DNA of 64,000 nt from Rhodocyclus purpureus (GCF_016653115.1 NZ_NHRX01000066.1:62001-126000); one strand, 5' to 3'. Shown: positions 17,981 through 25,990, counted from the stretch's first letter. Translations and numbers: made by a program. The notes: generated from the sequence alone by a model not told the origin.

Positions 17981-18925
17981 ATGGAATTCACTTCGAGTAC
18001 AACGTCGGCCTGGGGGGCGGTGCTGGTCACCTTCATCGCCGTGTTCGCGCTCGTCCTCGCCTTCGGGCAGTGGCTGTCGAGGCGGCAGATGCGCAAGCGC
18101 GTCAAGCAAATCGGCGAGGCGAGGCGCGAGCGCCGTTTCACTCCCCCCGTGGCCGGGTCAAGCAGCCGGAAAATGAAAGTCGTCGCCGCGCTGTCGCGTC
18201 TGTCGCTCCCCGCGGAAGGCTGGCGGGAGAGCCGGCAGGGACTGAAATTCATCCAGGCCGGCTTGCGTGAGGATACGGCGCCGCCGATCTATTTTGCGGT
18301 GAAGACAACGCTGGCCCTGTTCGTCCCCGCCGGGGTCGTGCTGGCAGCGCTGGTCTTCTTTCCGAAGGCGCCGCTCAGCAGTGTTGCGCTCGCTGCCGTG
18401 CTTCTCGCCGCGATCGGCTATTACCTCCCCGACCTGTATCTGACCTGGCGTGCGCAGCAGCGTATCGAGCGCGCGCGCCAGAGCCTGCCCGACATGATGG
18501 ATCTCTTGGTGATCGGCATCGAGTCGGGGCTGGGGATGGATGCTGCGATCAACCGGGTCGCCCGCGAGATCCAGCGCGGGAACCCGGTACTCGCCGAGGA
18601 GTTCTTCCTCGCCGGGATGGAGATACGCCTGGGGGCGGGACGGATCGACGCGCTGCGCAACCTGTCCCGGCGCCTGCCGATGGACGACCTGGGCACCCTG
18701 GTGGCCATGCTGGCGCAGGCAGACAAGTACGGCACCGGCCTCGGCGCTTCGCTGCGCGTGCAAGCCGATGCGATGCGCGTGAAGCGCGCGCAGCGAGCCG
18801 AAGACATCGCCTCGAAGATTCCGCTGAAGCTGGCGTTCCCGCTCGTCTTCTTCATTTTTCCGCCCCTGCTGCTGGTCCTCGTCGGCCCCGCCTTCATCAA
18901 CGTCAGCAAGGTGCTGATGGGCTAG
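17981..18925 (+). CDS. tadC: Tad inner-membrane platform protein TadC
   Basis: A 314-residue F-domain protein: an N-terminal membrane segment, two central segments (residues ~105-145), a cytoplasmic F domain with SLPDMMDLLVIGIESGLGMD, and a C-terminal segment (IPLKLAFPLVFFIFPPLLLV). It is the TadB paralogue and platform partner. It is the last gene of the tad locus; a tadD-type TPR gene and a prepilin peptidase gene are not present after it, and the next gene (queD) is on the other strand. Confidence 0.92.
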   Translation: MEFTSSTTSAWGAVLVTFIAVFALVLAFGQWLSRRQMRKRVKQIGEARRERRFTPPVAGSSSRKMKVVAALSRLSLPAEGWRESRQGLKFIQAGLREDTAPPIYFAVKTTLALFVPAGVVLAALVFFPKAPLSSVALAAVLLAAIGYYLPDLYLTWRAQQRIERARQSLPDMMDLLVIGIESGLGMDAAINRVAREIQRGNPVLAEEFFLAGMEIRLGAGRIDALRNLSRRLPMDDLGTLVAMLAQADKYGTGLGASLRVQADAMRVKRAQRAEDIASKIPLKLAFPLVFFIFPPLLLVLVGPAFINVSKVLMG

Positions 18926-18933
18926 ACGGGAGC

Positions 18934-19377
18934 TCAGCCGCGAACGGCGTCCGCCCAGCAGTTCGGCGTTTCGTAGAGGCGGACGCGTTCGAGCCTGATC
19001 CGGTTGCCGTAAGCGTCACGGTAAAGCGCGTCGAGGATGCGGAAAGCTTCCTGCGCCAGATTCTCCGCGGTCGGTGGCGTGTCGAGGACGACCGTCTTGT
19101 GCCCCGGCAGCGACTGCAGGAAATCGAGGACGGCGGTGTCGCCGGAATAGACGAGGAAGGCGTGATCCCAGACGCCGACCAAGTGTTCCTGGGCCAGCGC
19201 CTTCACTTCCGAAAAATCCATCACCATGCCGTTGGCCGAGTCGCCTTCGCGCTGGATGATGTCGCCGGAAAGCGTGATCTCGATCGCGTAGCGGTGGCCG
19301 TGCAGGTTGCGGCACTGGCTCTTGTGGTCGGGGATCCGGTGTCCGGCGTCGAATTCAAGGCGGCGAGTAATCAGCAT
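18934..19377 (-). CDS. queD: 6-carboxy-5,6,7,8-tetrahydropterin synthase QueD
   Basis: A 147-residue PTPS/QueD-family enzyme. It converts 7,8-dihydroneopterin triphosphate to 6-carboxytetrahydropterin in queuosine biosynthesis. Motifs visible are FDAGHRIPDHKSQCRNLHGH, with the catalytic Cys and Zn-binding His residues, GMVMDFSEVKALA, and a C-terminal ERVRLYETPNCWA. It converges on tadC with 8 bp between the stops and diverges from the radical SAM gene at 19478. Length fits the longer QueD variants. Confidence 0.92.
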   Translation of the reverse strand: MLITRRLEFDAGHRIPDHKSQCRNLHGHRYAIEITLSGDIIQREGDSANGMVMDFSEVKALAQEHLVGVWDHAFLVYSGDTAVLDFLQSLPGHKTVVLDTPPTAENLAQEAFRILDALYRDAYGNRIRLERVRLYETPNCWADAVRG

Positions 19378-19477
19378 CGCGGACTTTCGGCCGCGGGCGG
19401 CCTGCGTTGAGAAGCTTTAGATTATATCATTCGCCCTTCGGCCGTCCCCGTGGCGGCGTTGCTTCCAGGGTGCTCCC

Positions 19478-20311
19478 ATGCTCACCATCGCCGATCACCG
19501 CCGCGACAGCGCGGGTCTTCTCTACGTCTACCCAGTCGTGTCGCGGCGCGCCCGCGGCGTCTCCGTCGGCATCAACCTCAATCCCAACGCGGCCTGCAAC
19601 TGGGCCTGTGTGTACTGCCAGGTGGCGGACCTCAAGCGCGGCGGTCCGCCGCCGGTCGACCTGCAGCGCCTTGAGCGGGAATTGCGCGGTTTCCTCGGCG
19701 AAGTCGTGCATGGAGACTTCCTCGTCCGTTGCGTTCCTGAGGATTCGCGTCGGCTGGCCGACGTGGCCTTCTCCGGTGACGGCGAGCCGACCACGGCGAG
19801 CGAATTCGCTGATGCGGTCGCCATCGTCGAGCGCGTCCTGCGCGATCTGGGACTGCTCGGCAGCCTGATCCCCCGACTGATCACCAACGGCAGTCAGCTA
19901 CACCGCGAAGGCGTGCGTGAGGGGATTGCTCGCCTTGGCAATCTGGGGGGAGAGGTCTGGTTCAAGATCGACCGCGCCAGCGAGGCGGGGTGCGCGATCG
20001 TCAATGGCATCCGGCGTACGCCGCAGCAGACGCAAGCCGCGCTGCTGGCCTGTGCGCAACTCGCGCCGACCTGGGTGCAAACGTGCTGGTTTGCGCTCGA
20101 CGGCGAGCCGCCGGAACAGGCTGAAGAAGATGCCTACCTCGCCCTGATCGGGGAGGTGCGCGAAAAGATAAGGGGCGTGCACCTTTACGGTCTTGCACGC
20201 CCCTCGCAGCAGCCACAAGCCTCACGCCTGGCGCCGCTGACGGCGCCGGACTTCGAACGCTTTGCCCGGAGAATCCGGGAGTTGGGCGTCGAGGTCGTGG
20301 CCAACCCCTGA
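19478..20311 (+). CDS. Radical SAM protein, COG0731-like
   Basis: A 277-residue radical SAM enzyme. The cluster motif is C40-x3-C44-x2-C47 in AACNWACVYCQV. FSGDGEPT (~residue 107), LITNGSQLH (~137) and VWFKIDRAS (~157) match the SAM-binding and barrel strands of this family. It resembles the Fe-S oxidoreductase group that includes archaeal wyosine enzymes rather than QueE, despite the divergent queD neighbour. Substrate unknown. The ATG follows the queD start region by 100 bp, so the two may share a divergent promoter region. Confidence 0.8.
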   Translation: MLTIADHRRDSAGLLYVYPVVSRRARGVSVGINLNPNAACNWACVYCQVADLKRGGPPPVDLQRLERELRGFLGEVVHGDFLVRCVPEDSRRLADVAFSGDGEPTTASEFADAVAIVERVLRDLGLLGSLIPRLITNGSQLHREGVREGIARLGNLGGEVWFKIDRASEAGCAIVNGIRRTPQQTQAALLACAQLAPTWVQTCWFALDGEPPEQAEEDAYLALIGEVREKIRGVHLYGLARPSQQPQASRLAPLTAPDFERFARRIRELGVEVVANP

Positions 20312-20329
20312 CGCCCCGATCGGCCTTCC

Positions 20330-20635
20330 TCAGGCCGTCTTCTTCTGCTTGGCCTTGGCGCTTTTCTTGAGGGTCTTGTACAGCGTCGGATCTTCGGACT
20401 TGAGGAACTCGACGACGTCGAGATCCTCGCGCTTGACGCGCTGGATGTCGATCTGCTCGACGTGCACCAGGCGCAGCAGTTCGCGCACCGGCTTCGGCAT
20501 GTTGCGGCCGCTCTCGTAACGCGAGCCGCCGCTTTGCGTGACGCCGATCTGCGACCAGAACTGCTGCTGGTTCAGGCCCAGCTTGCGGCGGATTTCACGG
20601 GGTTCGATCGTTTCAACTTGCTTGACGGTGCTCAT
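20330..20635 (-). CDS. XRE-family helix-turn-helix regulator
   Basis: A 101-residue protein. EIRRKLGLNQQQFWSQIGVTQSG is a classic helix-turn-helix, and SRYESGRNMPKPVRELLRL completes the XRE fold. The C-terminal 40 residues are Lys-rich. The start at 20635 has a ribosome site (AGAGAGAAAATC) upstream; a longer frame upstream contains the promoter and operator, so it was rejected. A -35/-10 pair and a perfect inverted repeat lie directly upstream, suggesting autoregulation. It converges on the radical SAM gene. Partner and targets are unknown; no toxin gene lies next to it. Confidence 0.85.
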   Translation of the reverse strand: MSTVKQVETIEPREIRRKLGLNQQQFWSQIGVTQSGGSRYESGRNMPKPVRELLRLVHVEQIDIQRVKREDLDVVEFLKSEDPTLYKTLKKSAKAKQKKTA

Positions 20636-20709
20636 GATTTTCTCTCTGAAGAAGTTGTTGGCCGGCGTCTGCGGTGCGTCAAAGCACTGATCGGCCGGGT
20701 GTTGAGTGA

Positions 20710-20727
20710 CTATGACTTTAGTCATAG
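20710..20727. promoter_or_regulatory. Operator-like inverted repeat upstream of the HTH gene
   Basis: CTATGACTTTAGTCATAG is a perfect 8-bp inverted repeat with a 2-bp spacer. It lies 5 bp downstream of the -10 of the HTH gene's promoter, so a bound repressor would block initiation. The size fits an XRE dimer site. Confidence 0.6.
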
Positions 20728-20732
20728 GTCGA

Positions 20733-20760
20733 AGTATAAGCGAAACTCATAATATTGCAA
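20733..20760 (-). promoter_or_regulatory. Sigma-70 promoter of the HTH regulator gene
   Basis: On the minus strand, TTGCAA (20755-20760) and TATACT (20733-20738) are separated by 16 bp. The local region is AT-rich compared with its surroundings, and the operator-like repeat follows directly. Confidence 0.55.
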
Positions 20761-20862
20761 GTGGATTGTCAGCGGCATTTGTAAAAAATTTTCTGGAATG
20801 ACAGGTGCAGGCAGCAGCGCCACCCGCGTCGGCGCGCGCGGGCACCGGTGGCGGCAATCATT

Positions 20863-20890
20863 TGTCTAGCGTGCGCGATAGCGATAGAAT
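20863..20890 (+). promoter_or_regulatory. Candidate promoter of lysC
   Basis: TTGTCT (20863-20868) and TAGAAT (20885-20890) are separated by 16 bp, 45 bp upstream of the lysC start codon. Confidence 0.45.
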
Positions 20891-20934
20891 CGCGAGCTTT
20901 CGTTGGCCGCATGCCTGACAGGAGTGGAGCAGGA

Positions 20935-22161
20935 ATGGCACTGATCGTGCAAAAGTTCGGCGGGACGTCGGTGGCTTCGACCGAACGCATCAAGAATGTG
21001 GCCCGGCGCGTCGCGCGCTGGAAGGCGCAGGGACACGACATCATCGTCGTTCCGTCGGCGATGTCGGGCGAAACCAATCGCTTGCTCGGACTGGCGCGCG
21101 AGATTTCGGAAAACGCCGACCCGCGCGAGCTCGACGTGATCGCCTCCACCGGTGAGCAGGTCACCATCGGGCTGCTCGCAATGGCGATCCAGGAGCAGGG
21201 ATACAAGGCGAAGAGCTATACCGGCTCCCAGGTGCGCGTGCTGACCGACAGCACCTTCACCAAGGCGCGCATCCTGAAGATCGACGACGAGCGCATTCGC
21301 GCCGACCTCGACCAGGGCTACGTCGTCGTCGTCGCCGGCTTCCAGGGCGCCGACGCGGACGGCAACATCACGACGCTCGGTCGCGGCGGCTCTGACACCT
21401 CGGCGGTGGCGCTGGCCGCGGCGCTGAACGCCGACGAGTGCCAGATCTACACGGATGTCGATGGCGTTTACACGACCGACCCGCGCATCGTTCCCGAAGC
21501 GCGCAAGCTCGACACCATCACCTTCGAGGAAATGCTGGAGATGGCCAGCCTCGGCTCGAAGGTGCTGCAGATTCGCTCGGTCGAGTTCGCCGGCAAGTAC
21601 AAGGTCAAACTGCGCGTGCTCTCCAGCTTCGAGGACGAAGGCGAAGGCACGCTGATTACTGTTGAGGAAAACAAGCCCATGGAACAACCGATCATCTCCG
21701 GAATCGCCTTCGCCCGCGACGAGGCCAAGCTGACCGTTCTCGGTGTTCCCGACCGGCCGGGTATCGCCTACCAGATCCTCGGCCCGGTGGCCGACGCCAA
21801 GATCGACGTCGACATGATCATCCAGAACGTCGGCCACGACGGCACTACCGACTTCTCCTTCACCGTGGCCCGCGCCGACTACAACAAGACGCTGGGCGTG
21901 CTGGAGTCGGTCAAGGCCCACATCGGCGCGCGTGAGATCGTCGGCGACAAGCACATCTGCAAGGTGTCGGCAGTCGGCGTCGGCATGCGCTCGCACCCCG
22001 GCGTCGCCAGCAGCATGTTCCGCGCACTGGCCGAGGAGGGGATCAACATCAAGATGATCTCGACTTCCGAAATCAAGATTTCGGTCGTGATCGACGAGAA
22101 GTATCTCGAACTCGCCGTGCGCACGCTGCACAAAGTCTTCGGTCTCGATAAGGAAGACTGA
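20935..22161 (+). CDS. lysC: Aspartate kinase, lysine/threonine pathway
   Basis: A 408-residue monofunctional aspartokinase that phosphorylates aspartate, the first step to lysine, threonine and methionine. The N-terminal kinase domain starts with VQKFGGTSVAS and has ATGEQVTIGLLAMA-like and TTLGRGGSDTSAVALAAAL motifs. Two ACT domains follow (IAFARDEAKLTVLGVPDRPG and ISTSEIKISVVIDEKYLELAV), the likely feedback site. Start chosen at the ATG after GGAGTGGAGCAGGA. tRNA-Ser(GCT) lies 48 bp downstream on the same strand but has its own promoter. thrC is elsewhere in the window (40005). Confidence 0.95.
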   Translation: MALIVQKFGGTSVASTERIKNVARRVARWKAQGHDIIVVPSAMSGETNRLLGLAREISENADPRELDVIASTGEQVTIGLLAMAIQEQGYKAKSYTGSQVRVLTDSTFTKARILKIDDERIRADLDQGYVVVVAGFQGADADGNITTLGRGGSDTSAVALAAALNADECQIYTDVDGVYTTDPRIVPEARKLDTITFEEMLEMASLGSKVLQIRSVEFAGKYKVKLRVLSSFEDEGEGTLITVEENKPMEQPIISGIAFARDEAKLTVLGVPDRPGIAYQILGPVADAKIDVDMIIQNVGHDGTTDFSFTVARADYNKTLGVLESVKAHIGAREIVGDKHICKVSAVGVGMRSHPGVASSMFRALAEEGINIKMISTSEIKISVVIDEKYLELAVRTLHKVFGLDKED

Positions 22162-22168
22162 CGAGCGT

Positions 22169-22197
22169 TTGACCTGAAGCCGCGAAGTAGGTATCAT
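22169..22197 (+). promoter_or_regulatory. Promoter of tRNA-Ser(GCT)
   Basis: TTGACC (22169-22174) and TATCAT (22192-22197) with a 17-bp spacer, ending 12 bp before the tRNA. Confidence 0.55.
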
Positions 22198-22209
22198 CGC
22201 GGCCTTCTA

Positions 22210-22303
22210 GGAGACGTGGCCGAGAGGTCGAAGGCACTCCCCTGCTAAGGGAGCATGCGGGCTAAAACTCGCATCGAGGGTTCGAATCCCTCCGTCTCCG
22301 CCA
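22210..22303 (+). tRNA. tRNA-Ser (anticodon GCT)
   Basis: A 94-nt class II tRNA with encoded CCA. The acceptor arm GGAGACG/CGTCTCC, anticodon loop CTGCTAA (anticodon GCT), a long variable arm and GTTCGAATC in the T arm are all present. A strong terminator follows at once, then a lower-GC island with IS remnants; serine tRNA genes are common integration sites. Confidence 0.97.
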
Positions 22304-22310
22304 GTACTGC

Positions 22311-22361
22311 AAAACGGGCATTTCCGTAACGAAATCAAGACGTTACGAAATGCCCGTTTTT
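22311..22361 (+). terminator. Rho-independent terminator after tRNA-Ser(GCT)
   Basis: AAAACGGGCATT pairs with AATGCCCGTTTT, and an inner CGTAACG/CGTTACG stem extends it; the right arm merges into TTTTT. Because of the flanking A-run it may work in both directions. Confidence 0.85.
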
Positions 22362-22371
22362 CATTTTCTAC

Positions 22372-22390
22372 ACATGTGTTCAACACATGT
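22372..22390. repeat. Perfect inverted repeat at the island edge
   Basis: ACATGTGTTCAACACATGT has 9-bp arms and one central base. It sits 10 bp after the tRNA-Ser terminator, where base composition drops. It could be a protein-binding site or the scar of an element; nothing decides between them. Confidence 0.5.
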
Positions 22391-23072
22391 CCCGGTTCGG
22401 CGAAACAGCGACCAGTCGGACCTCACGCAACAGCCGCCAACCAGTCGCTTTTGTCCGTACTTGTCGCGATGTTGGTCCGCATTCTCCGGATGCCGACCAA
22501 CTCTCGCCTCGATCGTCCTCCGTTCCATGGTGCACCAGCGGCAGCGAGCACCGTCACCAACGACTTTCCTGTGGCAGAAGCGAGGGCTGTGCTTCCAAGT
22601 TGATGGACGATCACGTACGTCACGGATTTGCCCGAGGACGCGACTTCGGGCCGTTGCAAGGCCACTCCACCATCCCCGAGGGGTGAAGAATAGGAGGTTG
22701 ATCTGAAGCCTTCCCAATCGCTCCAGAATTGCTTTGATGAAGAGTGTTGGTGGTGGGCTTCGACAGCGCATCCTGGCGTTTCCGGACGTCCCTACGTGAA
22801 AGTGCAACCATTCCCGTTCATCTGGTTTCTTGAGAACGGATGATCTTCCCTCTTTGATCTTGATCGAGTCCCGTTGATATTGGCGATGAGCCGGTGTCTT
22901 TCCGATGAGTCGGGTCGTCAATTTATGCCGATTGGGATTCTCGATGTGTTTTGCTGCCCCTTGCTAAGGCAAGTGCATCTTGCATCTATCCAAAAGACAT
23001 TACCGAGCATACAATCTCCCGTATGGAGGACTGACACCACGAATTCGGCACCCGTTCCATATCGGGGATATG
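22391..23072. other. Lower-GC stretch without a recognisable gene
   Basis: Base composition falls well below the rest of the window and codon-like structure is lost. A minus-strand frame (22361-22921, 186 codons) and shorter overlapping frames are open, but none gives a protein I recognise. The stretch probably holds degraded mobile or phage DNA next to the tRNA-Ser gene. Confidence 0.5.
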
Positions 23073-23311
23073 GATGACATTCCTAATGTTTCCGCGTCAA
23101 TGTATCAAGTTGCCGCATCAGGTCCGGCAGCAGCTCGTGCTGAATCGTTTTCCAGCGCTGCATGATCTCGACAGGTCGGATGGGATTCATTTGAAGGGGG
23201 TGATGTGAGGATGACTTAGAGAATTTCGTCATGCCAGAAATGGCTACCCGCTCCTAATTTTTTGCCGTTCGCGCAAAAAATTCCGCGTGAAGAGGGCCTT
23301 TTGCAAGAGGC
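23073..23311 (-). pseudogene. Transposase N-terminal remnant, copy A
   Basis: This copy is a direct repeat of 23906-24143. On the minus strand it encodes a peptide starting MNPIRPVEIMQRWKT and ending after RQLDTLTRKH, 34 residues long. The two copies differ mainly by synonymous or conservative changes, so the peptide was once under coding selection. The start resembles N-termini of transposases that continue LTPKLEKVIHTLEW; this family call is from memory and tentative. No full-length transposase remains. Confidence 0.45.
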
Positions 23312-23353
23312 TCCCAAGAATCGAAATAACCTACTAAAGGCAATCTACTCATC

Positions 23354-23773
23354 ATGAGATCAAATGATCAGTTAGTCCGTGACGCCGTGATGGCGTTCCT
23401 TGAGTGCTATGCCCGTAAGGATGTCGGCGCATGCCTGTCCTGTTTTGCGGAATCGTCAGCGGTGATAGCTTTTGGCACCAATCTTGATGAGGTGTTCACA
23501 AGCCGGCAGGAAATCCAGGCAGGCTTTGAACGCGATTTCGCCAACATGGACAAGATTGGCTGGGGCGAAGCTCGTAAGTTTTACATTCAGGCTGGCGAGG
23601 AAATCGCTATCGCAATGGTCGAGTTACCGATCCGCTATGAAACTGGCGGCAAAGCTGAGCAACTCATGCTGCGCTACGCCTTCGGTCTGAAAAAAGAAGC
23701 GGGAAGCTGGAAGATCACGGCCGGATCGGCAAGTGTTCCAACTGCACCCGGTAATTACGACCTCGCAGCCTGA
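23354..23773 (+). CDS. NTF2-like (SnoaL/DUF4440-type) protein
   Basis: A 139-residue alpha+beta protein of the NTF2-like fold: VRDAVMAFLECYARKDVGACLSCFAESSAVIAFGT is the typical opening helix pair and first strand, and LRYAFGLKKEAGSWKITAGSAS the closing strands. Such proteins are small enzymes or ligand-binding domains; no function can be set. It lies between two direct repeats that carry transposase remnants, has lower GC than neighbours and so looks like cargo of a mobile element. A terminator-like A/T-rich stretch precedes it. Confidence 0.8.
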   Translation: MRSNDQLVRDAVMAFLECYARKDVGACLSCFAESSAVIAFGTNLDEVFTSRQEIQAGFERDFANMDKIGWGEARKFYIQAGEEIAIAMVELPIRYETGGKAEQLMLRYAFGLKKEAGSWKITAGSASVPTAPGNYDLAA

Positions 23774-23905
23774 CGCCTCAGCGTAATCATTTTTGTGGAA
23801 CAGCGCACCGTGCAGGCAGGTATCGTTTTAGGTGTAGGCTTTGGTTCGCTGGTAAGAACGGAATACTGAATGGCCAGTTGATAGCCGATGCGGATACAAT
23901 CAGAC

Positions 23906-24143
23906 GATGACCTTCTCCAGTTTCGGCGTCAACGTATCAAGTTGCCGTATCAGCTCCGGCAGCAACTCGTGCTGAACCGTTTTCCAGCGTTGCATGATCT
24001 CGACAGGTCGGATAGGATTCATTTGAGCGGGCAAAGTGATGATGAATTAGACAATCTCATCATGCCAGAAATGGCAGCCCGCTCCTCATCTTTTGCCGTT
24101 CGCGCAAAAGAATTCCGCATGGAGCGGGCCTTTTGAAAGAGGC
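23906..24143 (-). pseudogene. Transposase N-terminal remnant, copy B
   Basis: The second copy of the ~238-bp repeat. The minus-strand reading frame 24022-23900 encodes 40 residues (MNPIRPVEIMQRWKTVQHEL to LEKVIV), six longer than copy A. Its outer edge contains GCCCGCTCC and GGAGCGGGC as a hairpin around an inner TTTTGC/GCAAAA pair, followed by CCTTTT, perhaps the end of the element or a terminator. The orientation matches copy A. Confidence 0.45.
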
Positions 24144-24228
24144 GTCTGGTGACGCTGGTTTCTATCCTTGCTCTTGCCGTTGCATAACATTCCACATCAC
24201 CAGGAATGAGTGATCGATTAATTCACTC

Positions 24229-24525
24229 TTACTCTTTTGGTAAGTTCACTGACGCCTCCGGTTCATCTGTGGTTCCTTCTGTATTCAGGAACTGCTCGAA
24301 CCGGGGGCGTTTTCGTTTTTGCGTGATGAGGGGAAGCCGGGCGATCTGGCTCGGCGGCAGATCGGCAAAGCGCGGCTCACAGCAGGCCTCCAGAATGGTC
24401 TGCCGCTCTTCCGGGCTGAGCTTCTGCGCCAGCGACGGGCGTACTGCCTTCGGCCCTCTGTCTCCGCCACTACTGCCAGAAAGCCATATTTCCCCCAGTG
24501 CGGTTCGCTGGCGACAGGCTGGCAA
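24229..24525 (-). pseudogene. Truncated IS3-type transposase fragment
   Basis: An open frame of 98 residues whose middle part, VRPSLAQKLSPEERQTILE followed by PRFADLPPSQI, resembles the start of IS3-family integrase-type transposases, which then continue into the catalytic domain. Here the match ends after PPSQI and the frame continues into unrelated sequence, so the gene is truncated and lacks all DDE residues. It supports the reading of 22.3-24.5 kb as a graveyard of mobile elements. Confidence 0.55.
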
Positions 24526-24550
24526 AGTACCATGAGTCTCCCTCTAGTTC

Positions 24551-25057
24551 TTACTTGCCGGGGGCGGATGGCGGCTGCGGGAGCATCCATTGCTGGTGCT
24601 GCATCATGTGGTCCATCATCATCTGCTGCATGCCGATATACTGATCGGTCATGTACTGGCGTTGCTTCAACTGGTCCGGGGTGAGCTTCCCATAGTAGTG
24701 ACGCATGCCCGGCCCGCCCATCATCCCGGGGCCGCCCATCATCCCGTGTCCGGGCCCGCCGCAGCAGCCCATCATTCCCGGGCCCCACATTCCATGCATC
24801 GCCGTCATCGACGACTGCATCGTTGCCCAGTGTTCCTGCAGAAGCTTTTGGCGCTCCTGCGGGTCCTGGGTTTGGCGGATGCGCAGCATCTGCTCCTGCA
24901 TGAGCTTCATGTTGGCCTGGACCTCGGCCAGTTGCTTGTCGAACGCCTGCGCGTCGGGCTGTGTTGATGCACTCGGTGCGCTGGTCTGTGCTTGCCCAGC
25001 CAGCGGTACGAGGCTGGCACAGGCTGCGATCGACAGGGTGAGCAGTGTCTTCTTCAT
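24551..25057 (-). CDS. Secreted Met/His/Gly-rich protein, possible metal binder
   Basis: A 168-residue protein with a clear signal peptide (MKKTLLTLSIAACASLVPL, cleavage near AQA at ~22-24). A helical Gln-rich part follows (KQLAEVQANMKLMQEQMLRI), then a Gly/Met stretch with GMMGCCGGPGHGMMGG, and a C-terminal Met/His/Gln-rich part (MQQMMMDHMMQHQQW). Many Met, His and a Cys pair suggest binding of copper or another soft metal in the periplasm; this is inference. The start has a good ribosome site (GAGGAGATTTT). Longer upstream starts were rejected because they destroy the signal peptide. Confidence 0.75.
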   Translation of the reverse strand: MKKTLLTLSIAACASLVPLAGQAQTSAPSASTQPDAQAFDKQLAEVQANMKLMQEQMLRIRQTQDPQERQKLLQEHWATMQSSMTAMHGMWGPGMMGCCGGPGHGMMGGPGMMGGPGMRHYYGKLTPDQLKQRQYMTDQYIGMQQMMMDHMMQHQQWMLPQPPSAPGK

Positions 25058-25552
25058 CAAAATCTCCTCGCATGCCAGAGGGTAAAGATTCCGACATGTT
25101 GCTTCCGGGAAGCCACCCCGGGGCAACGTTCGGCTCGGGCTTGATCAACTCGTCAGGCAGGCGATGAATGCCGCAAGCGCAGCCGCGACGTCCTGTGGAG
25201 TCACCTGTCATGACAAGCATAGTTCCAGATTGCGACTTCTGCTGCCCGTACGCGCAGGGGGCAGGCGTTCCGCATTCCAGCAGAAGTCACGGCCGGGCCA
25301 GACAGAGCCGGCAGAACTTGGACGACTCGAGTCGGTGGGCCAAGGAGGGCTCACGACTGGAGTTCGCCCCATCATTTTCTTCTGCTCGGTCCTGCGCCCG
25401 TCGACGATGAAGGTTCCGTCGCACATCCCATGAACCACGCCATCGAGCAGGTCGACGGCGGGAATGGCGATGACAAATTCCCGATTCCTGTACAAGTTAG
25501 AGTACAAGTGATTCCATGCACTCGTGGTGATGGCGAAGACCGGGGGTGAAAC
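25058..25552. other. Intergenic stretch with no supported gene
   Basis: About 495 bp between two minus-strand genes. A minus-strand frame (25208-25507) starting MYSNLYRNREFVIAIPAVDLL could be the start of a broken gene, but its second half has no protein-like character. No RNA gene or clear repeat is seen. Confidence 0.4.
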
Positions 25553-25990
25553 CTAGACGCCGATATCCTCGTTCCAGAGTTCGGGTCTGGCGGCGATGAA
25601 GCCGCGCATCAGCGCGATGCAGGTTTCGTCCTGCAGGACCGTCAGTTCGACGCCACGCGCGCGCAACAGCTCTTCTTCTCCGAGGAAACTGTGGTTCTCG
25701 CCGATCACGACCTTCGGGATGCCGTAAAGCAGGATGGCGCCGCTGCACATCGCACAGGGCGACAAGGTGGTGTATAGCACCGCATTGCGATAGACGCTGG
25801 CGGGCTGCCGACCGGCGTTCTCGAATGCGTCCATCTCCCCGTGCAGGATGGCACTGCCCCGCTGCACGCGGCGGTTGTGGCCGCGGCCGATGATGCGACC
25901 CTCGTGGACGATCACCGAACCGATCGGGATGCCGCCTTCGGCGAGGCCAAGGCGTGCTTCGGCGATCGCTGCCTGCATGAATTCATCCAT
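25553..25990 (-). CDS. Cytosine deaminase of the fungal (Fcy1) type
   Basis: A 145-residue zinc-dependent CDA-fold deaminase. The zinc site is H50-G51-E52 (ILHGEMDAFENAGR) and PCAMC (C79, C82). The detail follows yeast cytosine deaminase rather than TadA or bacterial CodA: GGIPIGSVIV, GHNRRVQRGSAILHGE, LYTTLSPCAMCSGAILLYGIP, VVIGEN, and the C-terminal RPELWNEDIG. It should deaminate cytosine to uracil (and possibly 5-methylcytosine or 5-fluorocytosine). Overall length matches the fungal enzyme. Specificity is inferred from sequence; nucleoside or guanine deaminase activity is not excluded. Confidence 0.8.
   Translation of the reverse strand: MDEFMQAAIAEARLGLAEGGIPIGSVIVHEGRIIGRGHNRRVQRGSAILHGEMDAFENAGRQPASVYRNAVLYTTLSPCAMCSGAILLYGIPKVVIGENHSFLGEEELLRARGVELTVLQDETCIALMRGFIAARPELWNEDIGV

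Noticed and set aside
22361-22921. Minus-strand frame of 186 codons in the low-GC island
   Set aside because: No recognisable protein; starts and composition are not convincing, though a degraded gene cannot be excluded.
23073-24143. Integron cassette with attC sites around the NTF2-like gene
   Set aside because: The flanking repeats lack the core GTTRRRY boxes and instead encode a transposase-like peptide.
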